A DNA stretch of 64,000 nucleotides from Moorena producens 3L (lineage in GTDB: Bacteria; Cyanobacteriota; Cyanobacteriia; Cyanobacteriales; Coleofasciculaceae). Shown piece by piece: positions 17,593 to 27,229 of this stretch. Numbering within the stretch: the stretch's first letter is position 1; every line of letters begins with the position of its first letter. The stretch covers positions 64,130 through 128,129 of the forward strand of contig NZ_GL890942.1 in NCBI RefSeq assembly GCF_000211815.1, written 5' to 3'. Made by a program: the position numbers and the translations under genes. Under the pieces are notes generated by a model that made no database searches, was not told the origin of the DNA, and was given only the letters and a program-made list of their open reading frames with translations.

Positions 17593-19312
17593 GCTCCCGA
17601 CTCCCGACTCCCGATTCCCCATTCCCCACACATATCCTCTTCGCCACATGGAAACCAATCAAATAAGCTGTCATCTGCGTACTAATCCGGGGCAAGGGCA
17701 CAGCAGAAAGGTCAGCCACATAGACATTAGCTGACCCGTATACTTTACCAGTATCTATTGCATTGTCGAGTCCTTTATCAATCGCCTTACCGAATAGGCA
17801 TCCCCCCGACAAGTGCTGCTCCGACAGTAAAAACCTGCGACTGTAAACATCAACATACTCCTCAATCTGGTTCTCTTCGTAGGGCATCTTAGTTACCAGT
17901 CGCAAGAACCACTTAACTAACCAATGTGGCTGTTCTCCCAAGCCGTTCAACAGTGCCATGTGCTTGGCAATCTCACTGTTAGCTACCACTTTATCCTGAT
18001 TGAAATGGGATTGTTCCTCTTCTCCAAAGAAATCTAATTCAATCCGAGAGTCGTCCCTTGAATAGCAACCCTCTTTAGCAGCATTAAACTTAATCGCCGC
18101 AGTAATCAAGTGGGCTTCATCATGCCATGGTTTGCCTTGAAGTAAGTTATAAAGTCCCCATAACAGGTTAATGATGAAATTGACTGCCTGAAGAAACACC
18201 CTAATCACGTTCTTGATGATATTAAACAACCAAGGTAACCTGATCACGAACTTCTTGAGCCAGTTTGGGAACAGGAACGCCAGATAAAGGTGGGCAATCA
18301 TAAACCACAGCCTCTCAAAATTACCAGAAAAGAAATCGAAGCAGCAAACCGTTTCCTGTCCCGGTTGTTCTGGTTCTGGTTGCCATACCGTTGTAGCAAA
18401 CACAGAGATGTACACATCCCGAGGGGTAACATCGATACTCTTATCCACCACGTAGAGACCCAGGGGCATGACAATATGGTCATTCACATGCTGCCCGATC
18501 AGATCGTTTCCCAATTCCTCGCGGTGAGACCAGAGCAGCCGTGGCGTCGCACCCCCTGCGCACATAATCACCTTTCCACCATCAGGAAGCAAAGACAAGC
18601 GTTCCGTCATCCCCGTGTCCAGGTACTTAACATGCACCCCCACACACCGTGGTTTTTGCCCTTGCTCCTTAGAAAACTCAAGTCTCTCAACCCTACACCT
18701 AGTCTTGATCTCCACTCCCTGGCCAAACCAATCGACAATCGATACTCCGCTGTGGGTTCGCTGCCCAAATGAGTTGAACTGGGTTGGAAAAAGGTGCAAC
18801 AGGCCAGTATCCCTCACCTCCAAATTAGGAATATTGTCGATAGCGTCTGTACTGGTCACAAAACCAACCTTCTCAGCCGCCTGGAGTACTTGTTTAGTCA
18901 CAGGTGACGGATCGGTTACCGGGTTTGGTCTAGCAAACTTCTGATTCAACTCTGCCTTCAGGCTGTCCCAATAGGCTGCCGTTTGACCAATATGTGTCGC
19001 CAGCCACTCCGACGACTCATGCATCATGGTATAGTTAATCGAGCCGCCACCACCCATAGTGCAGGCTCGCCCAGATATAATCGGAATTCCCTTGGGAGTC
19101 AGGGCATTGTGCAACTTGAATACCTTTTCCTCCGCGTAGGACTTAGTCCAGTTGTTCTGGTGGGTAATGTCGCTGGTAGTAAAGAAATCATCCCCCTCCT
19201 CCAGCACTAACACCCGCTCCCGGATAGACCTGTCATTACCAGCTTCTAGGTAATAGCTCAGAAACCCACAGGCTCCGTTACCAGAGCCAACCACGATCGT
19301 ATCGTACATCAT
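17570..19312 (-). CDS. GMC-family FAD-dependent oxidoreductase
   Basis: A 580-residue flavoprotein. The N-terminal Rossmann motif is GSGNGACG (residues 8-15) with the following acidic LEEGDD. The GGGSINYTMMHE segment is typical of GMC enzymes, as is the C-terminal ADLSAVPLPRISTQMTAYLIGFHVAKRI. A hydrophobic stretch in the middle (about 335-390: LYLAFLFPNWL, IRLPWLF, FIINLLWGLYNLL) is unusual and may be a membrane-binding insertion. The substrate is unknown; relatives act on alcohols, sugars or sterol-like compounds. The last 15 or so residues (ESGVGSRERCDPWRI) come from heptamers and the 44-bp palindromic repeat, not from the family. Confidence 0.8.
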   Translation of the reverse strand: MMYDTIVVGSGNGACGFLSYYLEAGNDRSIRERVLVLEEGDDFFTTSDITHQNNWTKSYAEEKVFKLHNALTPKGIPIISGRACTMGGGGSINYTMMHESSEWLATHIGQTAAYWDSLKAELNQKFARPNPVTDPSPVTKQVLQAAEKVGFVTSTDAIDNIPNLEVRDTGLLHLFPTQFNSFGQRTHSGVSIVDWFGQGVEIKTRCRVERLEFSKEQGQKPRCVGVHVKYLDTGMTERLSLLPDGGKVIMCAGGATPRLLWSHREELGNDLIGQHVNDHIVMPLGLYVVDKSIDVTPRDVYISVFATTVWQPEPEQPGQETVCCFDFFSGNFERLWFMIAHLYLAFLFPNWLKKFVIRLPWLFNIIKNVIRVFLQAVNFIINLLWGLYNLLQGKPWHDEAHLITAAIKFNAAKEGCYSRDDSRIELDFFGEEEQSHFNQDKVVANSEIAKHMALLNGLGEQPHWLVKWFLRLVTKMPYEENQIEEYVDVYSRRFLLSEQHLSGGCLFGKAIDKGLDNAIDTGKVYGSANVYVADLSAVPLPRISTQMTAYLIGFHVAKRICVGNGESGVGSRERCDPWRI

Positions 19313-19364
19313 CGGAATGGTTTTTTAAGAAAATTATTTTATTATATCGAATAGCGAACAGGCC

Positions 19365-19450
19365 AAGAGTGTGGGAAGTATGGGAAGTGTGGGAAGTGTG
19401 GGAAGTGTGGAGAGATGGGAAGATGAGGAGATGGGGAGATAGCCAGATGA
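19365..19450. repeat. gtgggaagt decamer array and flanking words
   Basis: About four units of a 10-bp word (gtgggaagtg) are followed by gatgaggagatgggga-type words. This lies upstream of the GMC gene start. No gene is seen between 19313 and 20063. Confidence 0.8.
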
Positions 19451-19496
19451 AATTGATGTGTAACCGTTTGAGTGCTAAGAATTGGATAACCTTAAA

Positions 19497-19800
19497 CCTT
19501 GGCCAAAAGGCCACGCAATCGCGAACAACAAACCAACCTTCAACCTTCAACCTTGGCCAAAAGGCCACGCAATCGCGTTCAACAAACCAACCTTCAACCT
19601 TCAACCTTCAACCTTGGCCAAAAGGCCACGCAATCGCGTTCAACAAACCAACCTTCAACCTTCAACCTTCAACCTTGGCCAAAAGGCCACGCAATCGCGT
19701 TCAACAAACCAACCTTCAACCTTCAACCTTCAACCTTGGCCAAAAGGCCACGCAATCGCGTTCAACAAACCAACCTTCAACCTTCAACCTTCAACGGCCA
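19497..19800. repeat. Five-copy 54/61-bp tandem repeat
   Basis: The units begin at 19501, 19555, 19616, 19677 and 19738 with ggccaaaaggccacgcaatc. Each continues with aacaaaccaacc and two or three ccttcaa words. All frames are open on the plus strand only because the unit lacks stops. The same two building blocks occur in cheA and at 28305-28500. From 19880 to 19935 two more gccacgcttcgcg-type palindromic repeats follow. Confidence 0.85.
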
Positions 19801-20005
19801 TGGCATCATAGCGACGCTCAAACTCAGCCTGAGTCAGCCTGTCACCGTTTTCCAGGGGAGGAATTGTTGGGTTGAGTGCGATTGGCCGTAGGCCACGCTT
19901 CGCGATTGACCGTAGGTCACGCTTCGCGAACGCATTTCGAGTCATGGTTTTTAGCATCCCACTAAAGAACGTTTAATACTTATGAGGTGCATTCAATTTT
20001 GTTAC

Positions 20006-20046
20006 CCCTACTCCCTACTCCCTACTCCCTACTCCCTACTCCCTAA
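20006..20046. repeat. ccctact heptamer array
   Basis: About five ccctact heptamers end 18 bases before the stop codon of the glycosyltransferase gene. Confidence 0.8.
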
Positions 20047-20063
20047 TCAGTAAAAGGGATTCA

Positions 20064-21320
20064 TCAAGACTTCTGAACCGCTGCCAGTAACCGCTGATTT
20101 TGAATGTCAGAAAAGAGTTCTTCGTAACGGTTGAGAGCTTGATCAAATGAATAATATTGAAGAGCATGTTGTCTACTTCTGTTGCCCAGTAATGTAACTC
20201 TTGCGGGATCCTTATACAACTCTAAGATTGTTTCTGCTAGAGTTTCTGGATCCTCTGGGGGAACAACAATGCCACCGCCGCTTTTTTTGACAGCTCTGGC
20301 AGCGGTTCCATTAGCAGGAACAGAAGCTAGGATGGGGCGACCACTAGCTAGCAGTACTTGGATTTTGGAGGGCATATTGAAAGAAATTACATTCTGCTTT
20401 TGTATTACCAACCCCACATCCGCTGCTGCTAGCATTTCCGGTAGTTTTTCCCGAGGTTGAAATGGCAGCAGCTTAACATTATTGGCGTCCCAAGTCTTAC
20501 AGCACTGCTTTAGTCGGCCTAAAGCTTTCTGTTCTCCAACGATCACAATCACAATATCTCGAACGTGACGCACCCTAGATGCTGCCTTAATCAGAGTTTC
20601 TAAACCTTGAGTGAGGGCAATATTACCGGAGTAGAGTATAACGAACTTACCATTAAGGTTATGGGCAGTGCGAAAGGAGTTGTTTTCTTTTGGTAAAGGA
20701 CGGATGAAGTTAACATCAACCCAATTGGTAATCTTCACAATTTTAGAGCTTGGCACACCCTTGCTGCGCAAGTTATCGGTAAAGCCATCAGCAATCACAC
20801 TGATTTTGGTGACTGTGCGGTAAGCAAACCTTTCTACAACCTCTAATGCACGGATTAGAGGTTGGTTGCTCAGTAAGCCTACTTTAATAGCAGCTTCTGG
20901 CAAAATGTCTTGGAGATTTAGAATTACTGGCGTTCGGTGTATCCACCCCAAAATCACAGCTGGTAGGGAAACTAGCAGTGGTGGACTAGTTAAAATAATG
21001 ATATCAGGGCGAGGAGAACTCAGAGCCTTGAGGAAGCTGGTAGCAACAAAGCTTGCCTCTAGCAATAATCGGTCGATCAAATTTGGTTTCGGGCGAATCC
21101 GCACATAACAGCGATCTACAATCACACCTTTGATGTGTTCGGTAAGATACAATTTTCCTCGATATCCCTCATAAATTTGACGTTGAGGATAGTTGGGCAT
21201 CGCAGTAATGACCCGAACATCATGGCCTCTTTTGACCAACCCTTCTGCTAGTTCAGTCATCAATGGGGCAATCCCAATTGGCTCTGGATGATAGTTGTAA
21301 GAATATATTAGGATTCGCAT
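20064..21320 (-). CDS. WcaI-like family 4 glycosyltransferase
   Basis: A 418-residue GT-B glycosyltransferase. The N-terminus MRILIYSYNYHPEPIGIAPLMTELAEGLVKRGHDVRVITAMPNYP is typical of the colanic-acid WcaI group. The C-terminal nucleotide-sugar half has ILYSGNIALTQGLETLI, VGLVIQKQNV, MPSKIQVLLASGRPILASV and GGIVVPPEDPE with the usual acidic residues. It has no signal peptide and probably works at the membrane on lipid-linked sugars. The STAS-sugar transferase 5 kb away is a likely functional partner in exopolysaccharide synthesis, which is an inference. Confidence 0.85.
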   Translation of the reverse strand: MRILIYSYNYHPEPIGIAPLMTELAEGLVKRGHDVRVITAMPNYPQRQIYEGYRGKLYLTEHIKGVIVDRCYVRIRPKPNLIDRLLLEASFVATSFLKALSSPRPDIIILTSPPLLVSLPAVILGWIHRTPVILNLQDILPEAAIKVGLLSNQPLIRALEVVERFAYRTVTKISVIADGFTDNLRSKGVPSSKIVKITNWVDVNFIRPLPKENNSFRTAHNLNGKFVILYSGNIALTQGLETLIKAASRVRHVRDIVIVIVGEQKALGRLKQCCKTWDANNVKLLPFQPREKLPEMLAAADVGLVIQKQNVISFNMPSKIQVLLASGRPILASVPANGTAARAVKKSGGGIVVPPEDPETLAETILELYKDPARVTLLGNRSRQHALQYYSFDQALNRYEELFSDIQNQRLLAAVQKS

Positions 21321-22229
21321 AATCTCTAGTAGATGTTGCCAGCCGGGTGTAGACTCACCAAATTTGTGTATTGATTTATTGGCTTTAGCACTGAGAACTC
21401 ACGACCATTGTCAAGTCAGGTTGGTGGTGCAAAATGCCCAATCAGGGATTTTAACCCTATAACTATTTATTCGGCTTCAATTCCATATTTTACGCCTGAA
21501 TGACAGTTTTTGTAACAAAATTTAACATAAACACCCTTGACCAAAATATCATAATTGTGCATTACTAAAGCCTCTTTAAGAGCTACAGCAAGAATCTTTA
21601 TGCCAATTCTGATTATGGCTGCAACTAATAAATCCTCCCTTTTGGTAATTGGTAATTGGTAATTGGTAATTGGTAATGAGCGTCTGATTACCGAGCTATA
21701 ACTAGTTTTTGAAATCAACGGATAATTTCATTTACCAATAATTATATTTATATCGAAAAAAACACTTTTATTCATGGGTGCAATCCCGCATTTTCTGGGA
21801 AAATAGATTTTTTTTTCAGAATTTTTACGGATGGCATAGGAATTAAAAATTAATTAACAATTATTCTATAATCTCCAAAGTATTTTTATAAAAAATAAGT
21901 AATATCATTTCCAAGCTGCGTCGAATTGTATAGCATTTTTCATATCCAAGCTGCGTCGAATTGTATAGCATTTTTCATAGCTATGAGGTACACATAGGGA
22001 GCAGGTCAATTTTGTAAGAACACTTGAACTATAAACGCTTGAACTACAGTGTTTTCGGGGTTTCAGTAGCAGTTATGAGTTATTTGAGTACATTTGGCGA
22101 ATTTGACATGCTCCCTACACATAATTTTTTGGCGTTGCATGATTCTGGGATAATTTTTAATTAATAAAAAAGTTAAACTTTAGCACTCTCATGAAATAAC
22201 TGAGTATAAATTGCCCTAATTTTCAGTCT
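21321..22229. other. AT-rich intergenic region with direct repeats
   Basis: No convincing gene. An open frame at 21467-21718 (minus) begins at TTG and reads through a taattgg array (21650-21677), so it is not called. Two adjacent copies of an approximately 36-bp sequence containing aagctgcgtcgaattgtata lie at about 21914-21979, followed by the dispersed motif agctatgaggtacacatagg. That motif recurs beside heptamer arrays elsewhere. Confidence 0.55.
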
Positions 22230-23095
22230 AATAGTATTGAAAAAATGGTCACATAAGGGGGGAGAAAATTATCAATGTAAGAGCTGTGCTCGCCAATTTA
22301 TTTAGTCTTATTCAAAATTATGTTATTCTCAAAAAGTTGGCTCTCCTATACTGATTATAGTAAATGAGTAGGTTAAATGAGCTTAACCCCTTAAATAGCA
22401 AGGGATTCAATCAAATAAAAATACATTGTATTGATGCAGTCGCTCATGGGGTAAACCCCCAAGACCGCTTAGGTGCGCTTTTATTAAAATTGCATTTTTA
22501 AATTACTCAAAACCTTAATTAGTAAGGGCTATGGCGATTATTTTATTATACTAATTTATCCTAGCCACCCTAGGAGAGCAAAAAAGTTAAATAATACTGT
22601 TTAACTATGTACCTAAAGGGGAAGGGTTTTAGGGCTATTGAAAGAATTCATAAAGTCAATCATAATACAGGAATTAGTTGGGTGAAGCAGATTGGTAATC
22701 AGCTACCTGATTATCATAAAAATTACAAAACACCACAAGTGGGTAAACTAGATTAACTGCAAACATTTATAGCAAAAAAAACTAAAATTTTGGTATGGAC
22801 ATCTTTAAACAAGGATTCCGATGATATTTGATAATATTTAATAGGATAATAAAGGGCAAACCCTTTTTAAAAAAATCATAAAACAATCAATAATTTTTAT
22901 TGCTATTTGATTACATATGGATATAAAGTTTACCATCAATTTAGTCCAAATGGAGACCAGAGCGTTAGTAAAAAATCAATGACAATGGTCGAAGGATAGA
23001 ATAGTCATTTGCGTCATTATCTAGCGCGATCACATCGTAAAAACTTTTGTTATTATAAGTCAATATAGATGTTATAGTTGTCAATAAATTCATGA
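22230..23095 (+). pseudogene. Decayed IS1-family transposase
   Basis: Fragments in different frames match IS1 transposases: the zinc-ribbon InsA-like piece (NYQCKSCARQFI, about 22262-22305), then YVPKGKGFRAIERIHKVNHNTGISWVKQIGNQ (about 22607-22705), and a C-terminal InsB-like piece (GYKVYHQFSPNGDQSVSKKS..., SHLRHYLARSHRKNFCYYKS, about 22921-23070). Stops and frameshifts are frequent. A gatgcagtcgctcatggggt palindromic repeat lies inside at about 22434-22475. Terminal inverted repeats are not discernible. Confidence 0.75.
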
Positions 23096-23234
23096 TTGAA
23101 TATCTCAAAAACAAAAGGATTACTAAATTAATTTCAGTATTAATTTCAGTTTAACATTTGGGAGGGATTATGAAGCGATCGCTATCGAAAAAAACTCTAA
23201 ATCATCCCACAGTAATGCAACGCCAATTTTTTAA

Positions 23235-23372
23235 CTATTCCCTGTTCCCTATTCCCTGTTCCCTATTCCCTGTTCCCTATTCCCTGTTCCCTATTCCCTG
23301 TTCCCTATTCCCTGTTCCCTGCTCCCTATTCCCTACTCCCTGCTCCCTATTCCCTACTCCCTGCTCCCCATT
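23235..23372. repeat. ccctgtt/ccctatt heptamer array
   Basis: About 19 heptamers of the forms ccctgtt, ccctatt, ccctact and ccctgct. The open frame through it is a repeat artefact. From 23373 to 23653 nothing is recognised. Confidence 0.85.
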
Positions 23373-23653
23373 TTGCCAAGTATTGACTACAATTTTCTAG
23401 GATGGCTTTGGCAGGTGTTTTAGCTTTGGACTTCGTCTACTAAGCAGGGAGTACACCTTGGCATAACGTTGTGACCAGTTGCTCAATACCAGAAGGGGGT
23501 AGTGGTTTTATGCCTAGAGTAGGATAGTGTTACTGGTCACTTATTTGACCAAGCCATGGGGCACTTGGGAAATCTTTGTTTATATAGCTCTGGTAAGGTT
23601 TCCCCGAGATAGTCTTGCTAAGTAAGCAGCATAAATCATTCCAGGAGAAAACG

Positions 23654-24163
23654 ATGACCATTTCTCGTGTAAAAACAATTTTAGCGACCGTGTTACTCAG
23701 CACAGTATTGCTGGTAACATCCTGCGCTCAAAAAGCCCCCTCTCGTTTTGACCAGGCACAACAGGCCAGCAGCCAGGCTAGAAGTGGTCAGGCTGTTACC
23801 AAGAATGCCACTCAAGGGTCTCAATTCAACAAGTTTTTCCCACCATCAGGGGGTGGTTATCAACGAGTATATACCCAGGAGAAAAAAGGTTTTGCTCAAG
23901 CCAAGTTGAAGAAAAATGGCACTGAGGTGGCAGTTCTCTCAATTTCCGATACCAGCAGCATTCCTACCACTGCTGCCAAATATCAGCAAAGTGGTCAAAC
24001 CATTGCTGGTTATCCAGCCCGGGAAATTGGTTCCACTCAAACCGCTATTTTGGTCGGTAAGCGCTACCAGGTAAAGATCCAATCCCGAGATCCGTCGTTT
24101 ACCGCTAGCGATCGCAAAGCCTGGTTAGCAAAATTTAACCTCAGTGGTCTTGCCCGACTTTAG
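23654..24163 (+). CDS. Putative lipoprotein, cyanobacterial hypothetical
   Basis: 169 residues. AGGAG about seven bases upstream decides for ATG 23654 over an in-frame TTG at 23615. The signal peptide is of the lipoprotein type, with the lipobox VTSC and lipidated C24. The mature part has no domain I recognise. It has a Gln/Ser-rich stretch after the lipobox and a compact C-terminal part (YQRVYTQEKKGFAQAKLKKNGTEVAVLSISDT...). It is likely anchored in the plasma or outer membrane facing the periplasm. Confidence 0.7.
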   Translation: MTISRVKTILATVLLSTVLLVTSCAQKAPSRFDQAQQASSQARSGQAVTKNATQGSQFNKFFPPSGGGYQRVYTQEKKGFAQAKLKKNGTEVAVLSISDTSSIPTTAAKYQQSGQTIAGYPAREIGSTQTAILVGKRYQVKIQSRDPSFTASDRKAWLAKFNLSGLARL

Positions 24164-24380
24164 TAAATAAATGCTACAAGGAAAAAGGTGAATGGGGAAT
24201 AAGCATCCTCAATCACACGAATCACGGGTGAGTAGGTCATTAGTCATCAGTCATTAGTTATCAGTAACTACGATCAGTAACTACGATCAGACTCGGTGTT
24301 GGTCACTCAGGACTAATAACCAAGGACTAATGACCAAGGACTAATGACTCGAAGGTATCAGATTGTAAAGGAGTCTGAGT
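24164..24380. repeat. tcagtcattagt and aggactaatgacca word repeats
   Basis: Short imperfect repeats of gtcattagtcatcag, agtaactacgatc and aggactaatgacca. They end just before AAAGGAG, the ribosome site of the next gene. Confidence 0.65.
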
Positions 24381-25268
24381 GTGAGCAAAGCAATTTTTGA
24401 AATCGTTGATGATCTGCCAACGAAGAACCTGACCATCTCGGCGCTGAAGTCTCTAGACTTTGTTGTGCCTGGAGAGTGGGAAAATTTAGTGGGATTTGAA
24501 AATACCATTCGTGCGATCACTGGTGAAGAAGACGAAGAGGTAATTCAGGAAATTGGCGATCGCGCCGTCTATCTGTTCAATGACCGCTCCCAGGGCTACC
24601 AACGAGCGCTGTGGATTTACCAAACCATTGATAGCACTGGTACGGCTTTGGGTACAGCAGCTTTAGCGAACAAGGTTGGTGAAAAAATTCCCTTGTTGGG
24701 TTTCTTGAACAGGTTGACTCCGAAAGCTGACAAAGCCCAAACTATCGATCTGTCCATCAAAGTGGTAGGGGAATTGATCGGCTTTTGCCAAATTAATGGT
24801 CTGCCTGGGGATAGCATTGGTGACTTTGTGGGTGCCTTAGCTGACTATAGTGGCGCATCTATAATGCGTATGGCAGCACTGGTTTGTTTTGATGGTCTGA
24901 TTCCCCTTGGTCCTGACTTTATCATGGGAGTACAGTCAACTCTAGAGCGTCTAACTCCCAACGAGTTGGAAGAAAGTGGGAGTTTCAAAGGGATCCAGGA
25001 TGCGATTCCTGGGGATGATTCCGAAGGCAAGCTCAACTTTATTGGTCAAAGCTTTGAATCGGTGAAGGGATGGATGAGTGATTTCGTTACTGACCGAGGT
25101 GTGACCCCAGAACAAATCGCTAATAACTTGCAAAGTTTTATTGAGTTTTCTGATGACAAGTTAGACTATCTCGCCGCTTTTCTGGATATGTCTACTAACT
25201 ATTATGAACACACTGGCATTCAAAGTCTGGCGCGTAGCTTAATTGAACGCGCCGCAGCGGAAATCTAG
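24381..25268 (+). CDS. Conserved cyanobacterial hypothetical protein
   Basis: 295 residues starting at GTG 24381, with AAAGGAG about ten bases upstream. No domain is recognised. The sequence is acidic and mostly helical (FENTIRAITGEEDEEVIQEIGDRAVYLF). There is no signal peptide or clear membrane helix, though residues 160-185 (ASIMRMAALVCFDGLIPLGPDFIMG) are hydrophobic. Its stop overlaps the stop of the convergent anti-sigma gene by 4 bp. Confidence 0.7.
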   Translation: MSKAIFEIVDDLPTKNLTISALKSLDFVVPGEWENLVGFENTIRAITGEEDEEVIQEIGDRAVYLFNDRSQGYQRALWIYQTIDSTGTALGTAALANKVGEKIPLLGFLNRLTPKADKAQTIDLSIKVVGELIGFCQINGLPGDSIGDFVGALADYSGASIMRMAALVCFDGLIPLGPDFIMGVQSTLERLTPNELEESGSFKGIQDAIPGDDSEGKLNFIGQSFESVKGWMSDFVTDRGVTPEQIANNLQSFIEFSDDKLDYLAAFLDMSTNYYEHTGIQSLARSLIERAAAEI

Positions 25269-25762
25269 CACCATTTACGCATTAGTAGACAATTACGTTC
25301 GTCAGACAGACGTTGGTAGGAAACTTCGTCTGTCAGCTGATTCATAAACATCAACCCTCTGCCTCCTTCTTTTTCTAAAGGGTCATAGTCCTCTTGGCAG
25401 AGGGATTCCAGCTTGGATTGGAAATCAAAAGGCTGTCCATAGTCCCAAAGCCGCATTTCTAATCCATCAGTAAATAACTTTAACTCCAGCTCTATTACTG
25501 TAGTTTTAGGTAAATGTCGATGAGCATGGCGTACTACATTAGTAAATCCTTCCACCAAAGCAATTTGACACTGCTGCCAAAATTGCTGAGGCAGTAGGTC
25601 AGAAGTGAATTCCTCAAACCACTGTAATACATCTTTGACTTCACTCAAGTCTGTTTGGACCATTAGACGAGATTCTCGAAGCGGTTTTCCATTGCACATT
25701 AACCGACTGAGTTTCCAGGTTTTATTAATAAGCACCACTATTTTGTAAGATAAAAACAACAA
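25265..25762 (-). CDS. RsbW-like anti-sigma/serine kinase ATPase
   Basis: Up to 165 residues. It is a GHKL ATPase of the RsbW/SpoIIAB type: N box EGFTNVVRHAH, G1 box LRLWDYGQPFD-like (MRLWDYGQPFD) and G2 box GGRGLMFM. The longest frame begins at TTG 25762; ATG 25699 and ATG 25663 are also possible and better fit family length. Such kinases phosphorylate STAS-domain antagonists in partner-switching. The next gene on this strand encodes a protein with a STAS domain, so a pairing is plausible. Confidence 0.78.
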   Translation of the reverse strand: MLFLSYKIVVLINKTWKLSRLMCNGKPLRESRLMVQTDLSEVKDVLQWFEEFTSDLLPQQFWQQCQIALVEGFTNVVRHAHRHLPKTTVIELELKLFTDGLEMRLWDYGQPFDFQSKLESLCQEDYDPLEKEGGRGLMFMNQLTDEVSYQRLSDERNCLLMRKWC

Positions 25763-26068
25763 TGACTCTTCTGCAACACGGAGGTTCCGATCATCATGTC
25801 GATGCAGATCGGTCTAGTGGGAACCACTATATTAGCCTAAATTGATCGAATTTGATGGTACTTTTAAAAATTCTGGTGTTTACACGGTCTATGGCATTAG
25901 ACTTCGCGGCAGTTGTCGGGAACTTCGGACAAGGGAACTTTGGATCAGCGGACAATAATTGAGAAAGACAGGATCACAAAAATACTTTGACAAGAGGTCT
26001 ATTCTAATCTACTATTAAAAAATAGTTTTCGGTTCCAAGGTAAGCTAGGCTGGCATTTCATAAATTAC

Positions 26069-26102
26069 CATCACCTTCCCCAGTAGGGGCGAAGGTGATG
26101 GG
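26069..26102 (-). terminator. Hairpin after the STAS-sugar transferase gene
   Basis: Inverted repeat ccatcaccttcccc-agta-ggggcgaaggtgatgg about 25 bases after the stop codon, with a two-base bulge and an AT-rich but not pure T tail. It is a likely terminator. The rest of 25763-26125 shows nothing else. Confidence 0.5.
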
Positions 26103-26125
26103 TCCAAACTCATCTAACCATAAAA

Positions 26126-27118
26126 CTACATTCCATCTTTACGAACCACCACCAGGATAGTTTTGAAGATAATTCTGATATCATGGGCTAAGCTCCAGTG
26201 ATGTTGGTATTTTAAGTCCATTTGAATGATATCTTCAAAACTACGGATTTTTGAGCGTCCATTCACCTGCCACTCACCAGTGATACCCGGTTTTACGTTT
26301 AAACGTTGCCACTCGGGAACCTCATATATTTCTACTTCATTGACTGTTGGTGGTCTTGTACCTACTAAACTCATCTCCCCTTTCAGAACATTCCAGAACT
26401 GAGGCAGTTCATCCAAGCTGGTTTTCCGTAAAAAATGACCTACTCTGGTGATTCTGGGGTCATTCTCATTCTTAAAAACTTTGCCATCAGCTTGATTTTT
26501 AACTTTCTCTTTTAGCTGTTCAGCGTTAGCACACATGGAGCGAAATTTCCAGATCCGAAACCGCTTTCCCATCCAACCACAACGGATTTGACCAAAAAAA
26601 ATCGGACCAGGGCTATCTAGCTTAATAGCAAGGGCAATGGGAAGAAATAAAATACCAGTAATTCCCAAACCCACGATTGCACCCAGAATATCGATTAATC
26701 GCTTCACCGGAGATCTAACGGAGGGATGGGTTGTTGGTAAGTGATTTACTGATTTGTTGGTGCTTAGTGTGGTACTATTATCTGATGGTTGTATGGTTAA
26801 CCTTTGGTCTAGTCCTGTAATGACCAATACAGACATGACTTGGGGAGTGACATTTTTAAGCAACGTTTTAACCCCTTGTTCTAGGGCGCTTTTGTGATTA
26901 CTCACTAATGCACCGATACCACTGCTATCGATAAAATTAGTCTGGTGAAAATCAAATATGATTGTTTCAGGCAGAGGAATTTTTTGGAGAAGCTGCTGGA
27001 ATAGTTGCTTAAACTCCACAGCTTCTAGTACACTGACACGACTGGGTAATTCCACCACGGGAGTATCTTGTGAGAACACTACCAGGAAATTGTCGCTCTT
27101 GACTGAATCAACCATCAT
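26126..27118 (-). CDS. STAS domain fused to bacterial sugar transferase
   Basis: 330 residues from ATG 27118. A longer frame starts at TTG 27286 but would overlap queE on the other strand. The N-terminal STAS domain (about 10-110) has the DSSG phospho-site at residues 64-67. A short linker leads to an RfbP/WcaJ-type sugar-phosphate transferase: one membrane helix (about 137-167, LGAIVGLGITGILFLPIALAI), DSPGPIFF, WKFRSM, TRVGHFLRKTSLDELPQFWNVLKGEMSLVGTRPP and PGITGEWQVNGRS. The enzyme would load a sugar-1-phosphate onto undecaprenyl phosphate to start polysaccharide synthesis. The fused STAS domain suggests direct control by a partner-switching kinase such as the one at 25265. Confidence 0.85.
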   Translation of the reverse strand: MMVDSVKSDNFLVVFSQDTPVVELPSRVSVLEAVEFKQLFQQLLQKIPLPETIIFDFHQTNFIDSSGIGALVSNHKSALEQGVKTLLKNVTPQVMSVLVITGLDQRLTIQPSDNSTTLSTNKSVNHLPTTHPSVRSPVKRLIDILGAIVGLGITGILFLPIALAIKLDSPGPIFFGQIRCGWMGKRFRIWKFRSMCANAEQLKEKVKNQADGKVFKNENDPRITRVGHFLRKTSLDELPQFWNVLKGEMSLVGTRPPTVNEVEIYEVPEWQRLNVKPGITGEWQVNGRSKIRSFEDIIQMDLKYQHHWSLAHDIRIIFKTILVVVRKDGM

Positions 27119-27229
27119 AGAAGAAAAAGGGCTAGATTTTAACCTATAGTCTTGACCATTATTTTGTCCTAGAACGCTAGGATTCGCCAAAAAATAGTCA
27201 AATATTATGAAATCTTTGAAAATCTGAAC

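Noticed and set aside
19497..19800. Possible CRISPR array (regular palindromic repeats with spacing of about 61 bp)
   Set aside because: The sequence between the palindromes is itself repeated (ccttcaa words), so there are no unique spacers, and no cas genes are present.
21467..21718. 83-codon frame on the minus strand
   Set aside because: TTG start, translation through a taattgg array, no family likeness.
23158..23400. 80-codon frame beginning near a GGAGGG
   Set aside because: Although a ribosome-like site precedes it, two thirds of the frame is heptamer array (SLFPIPCSLFPVP) and the rest is not recognisable.
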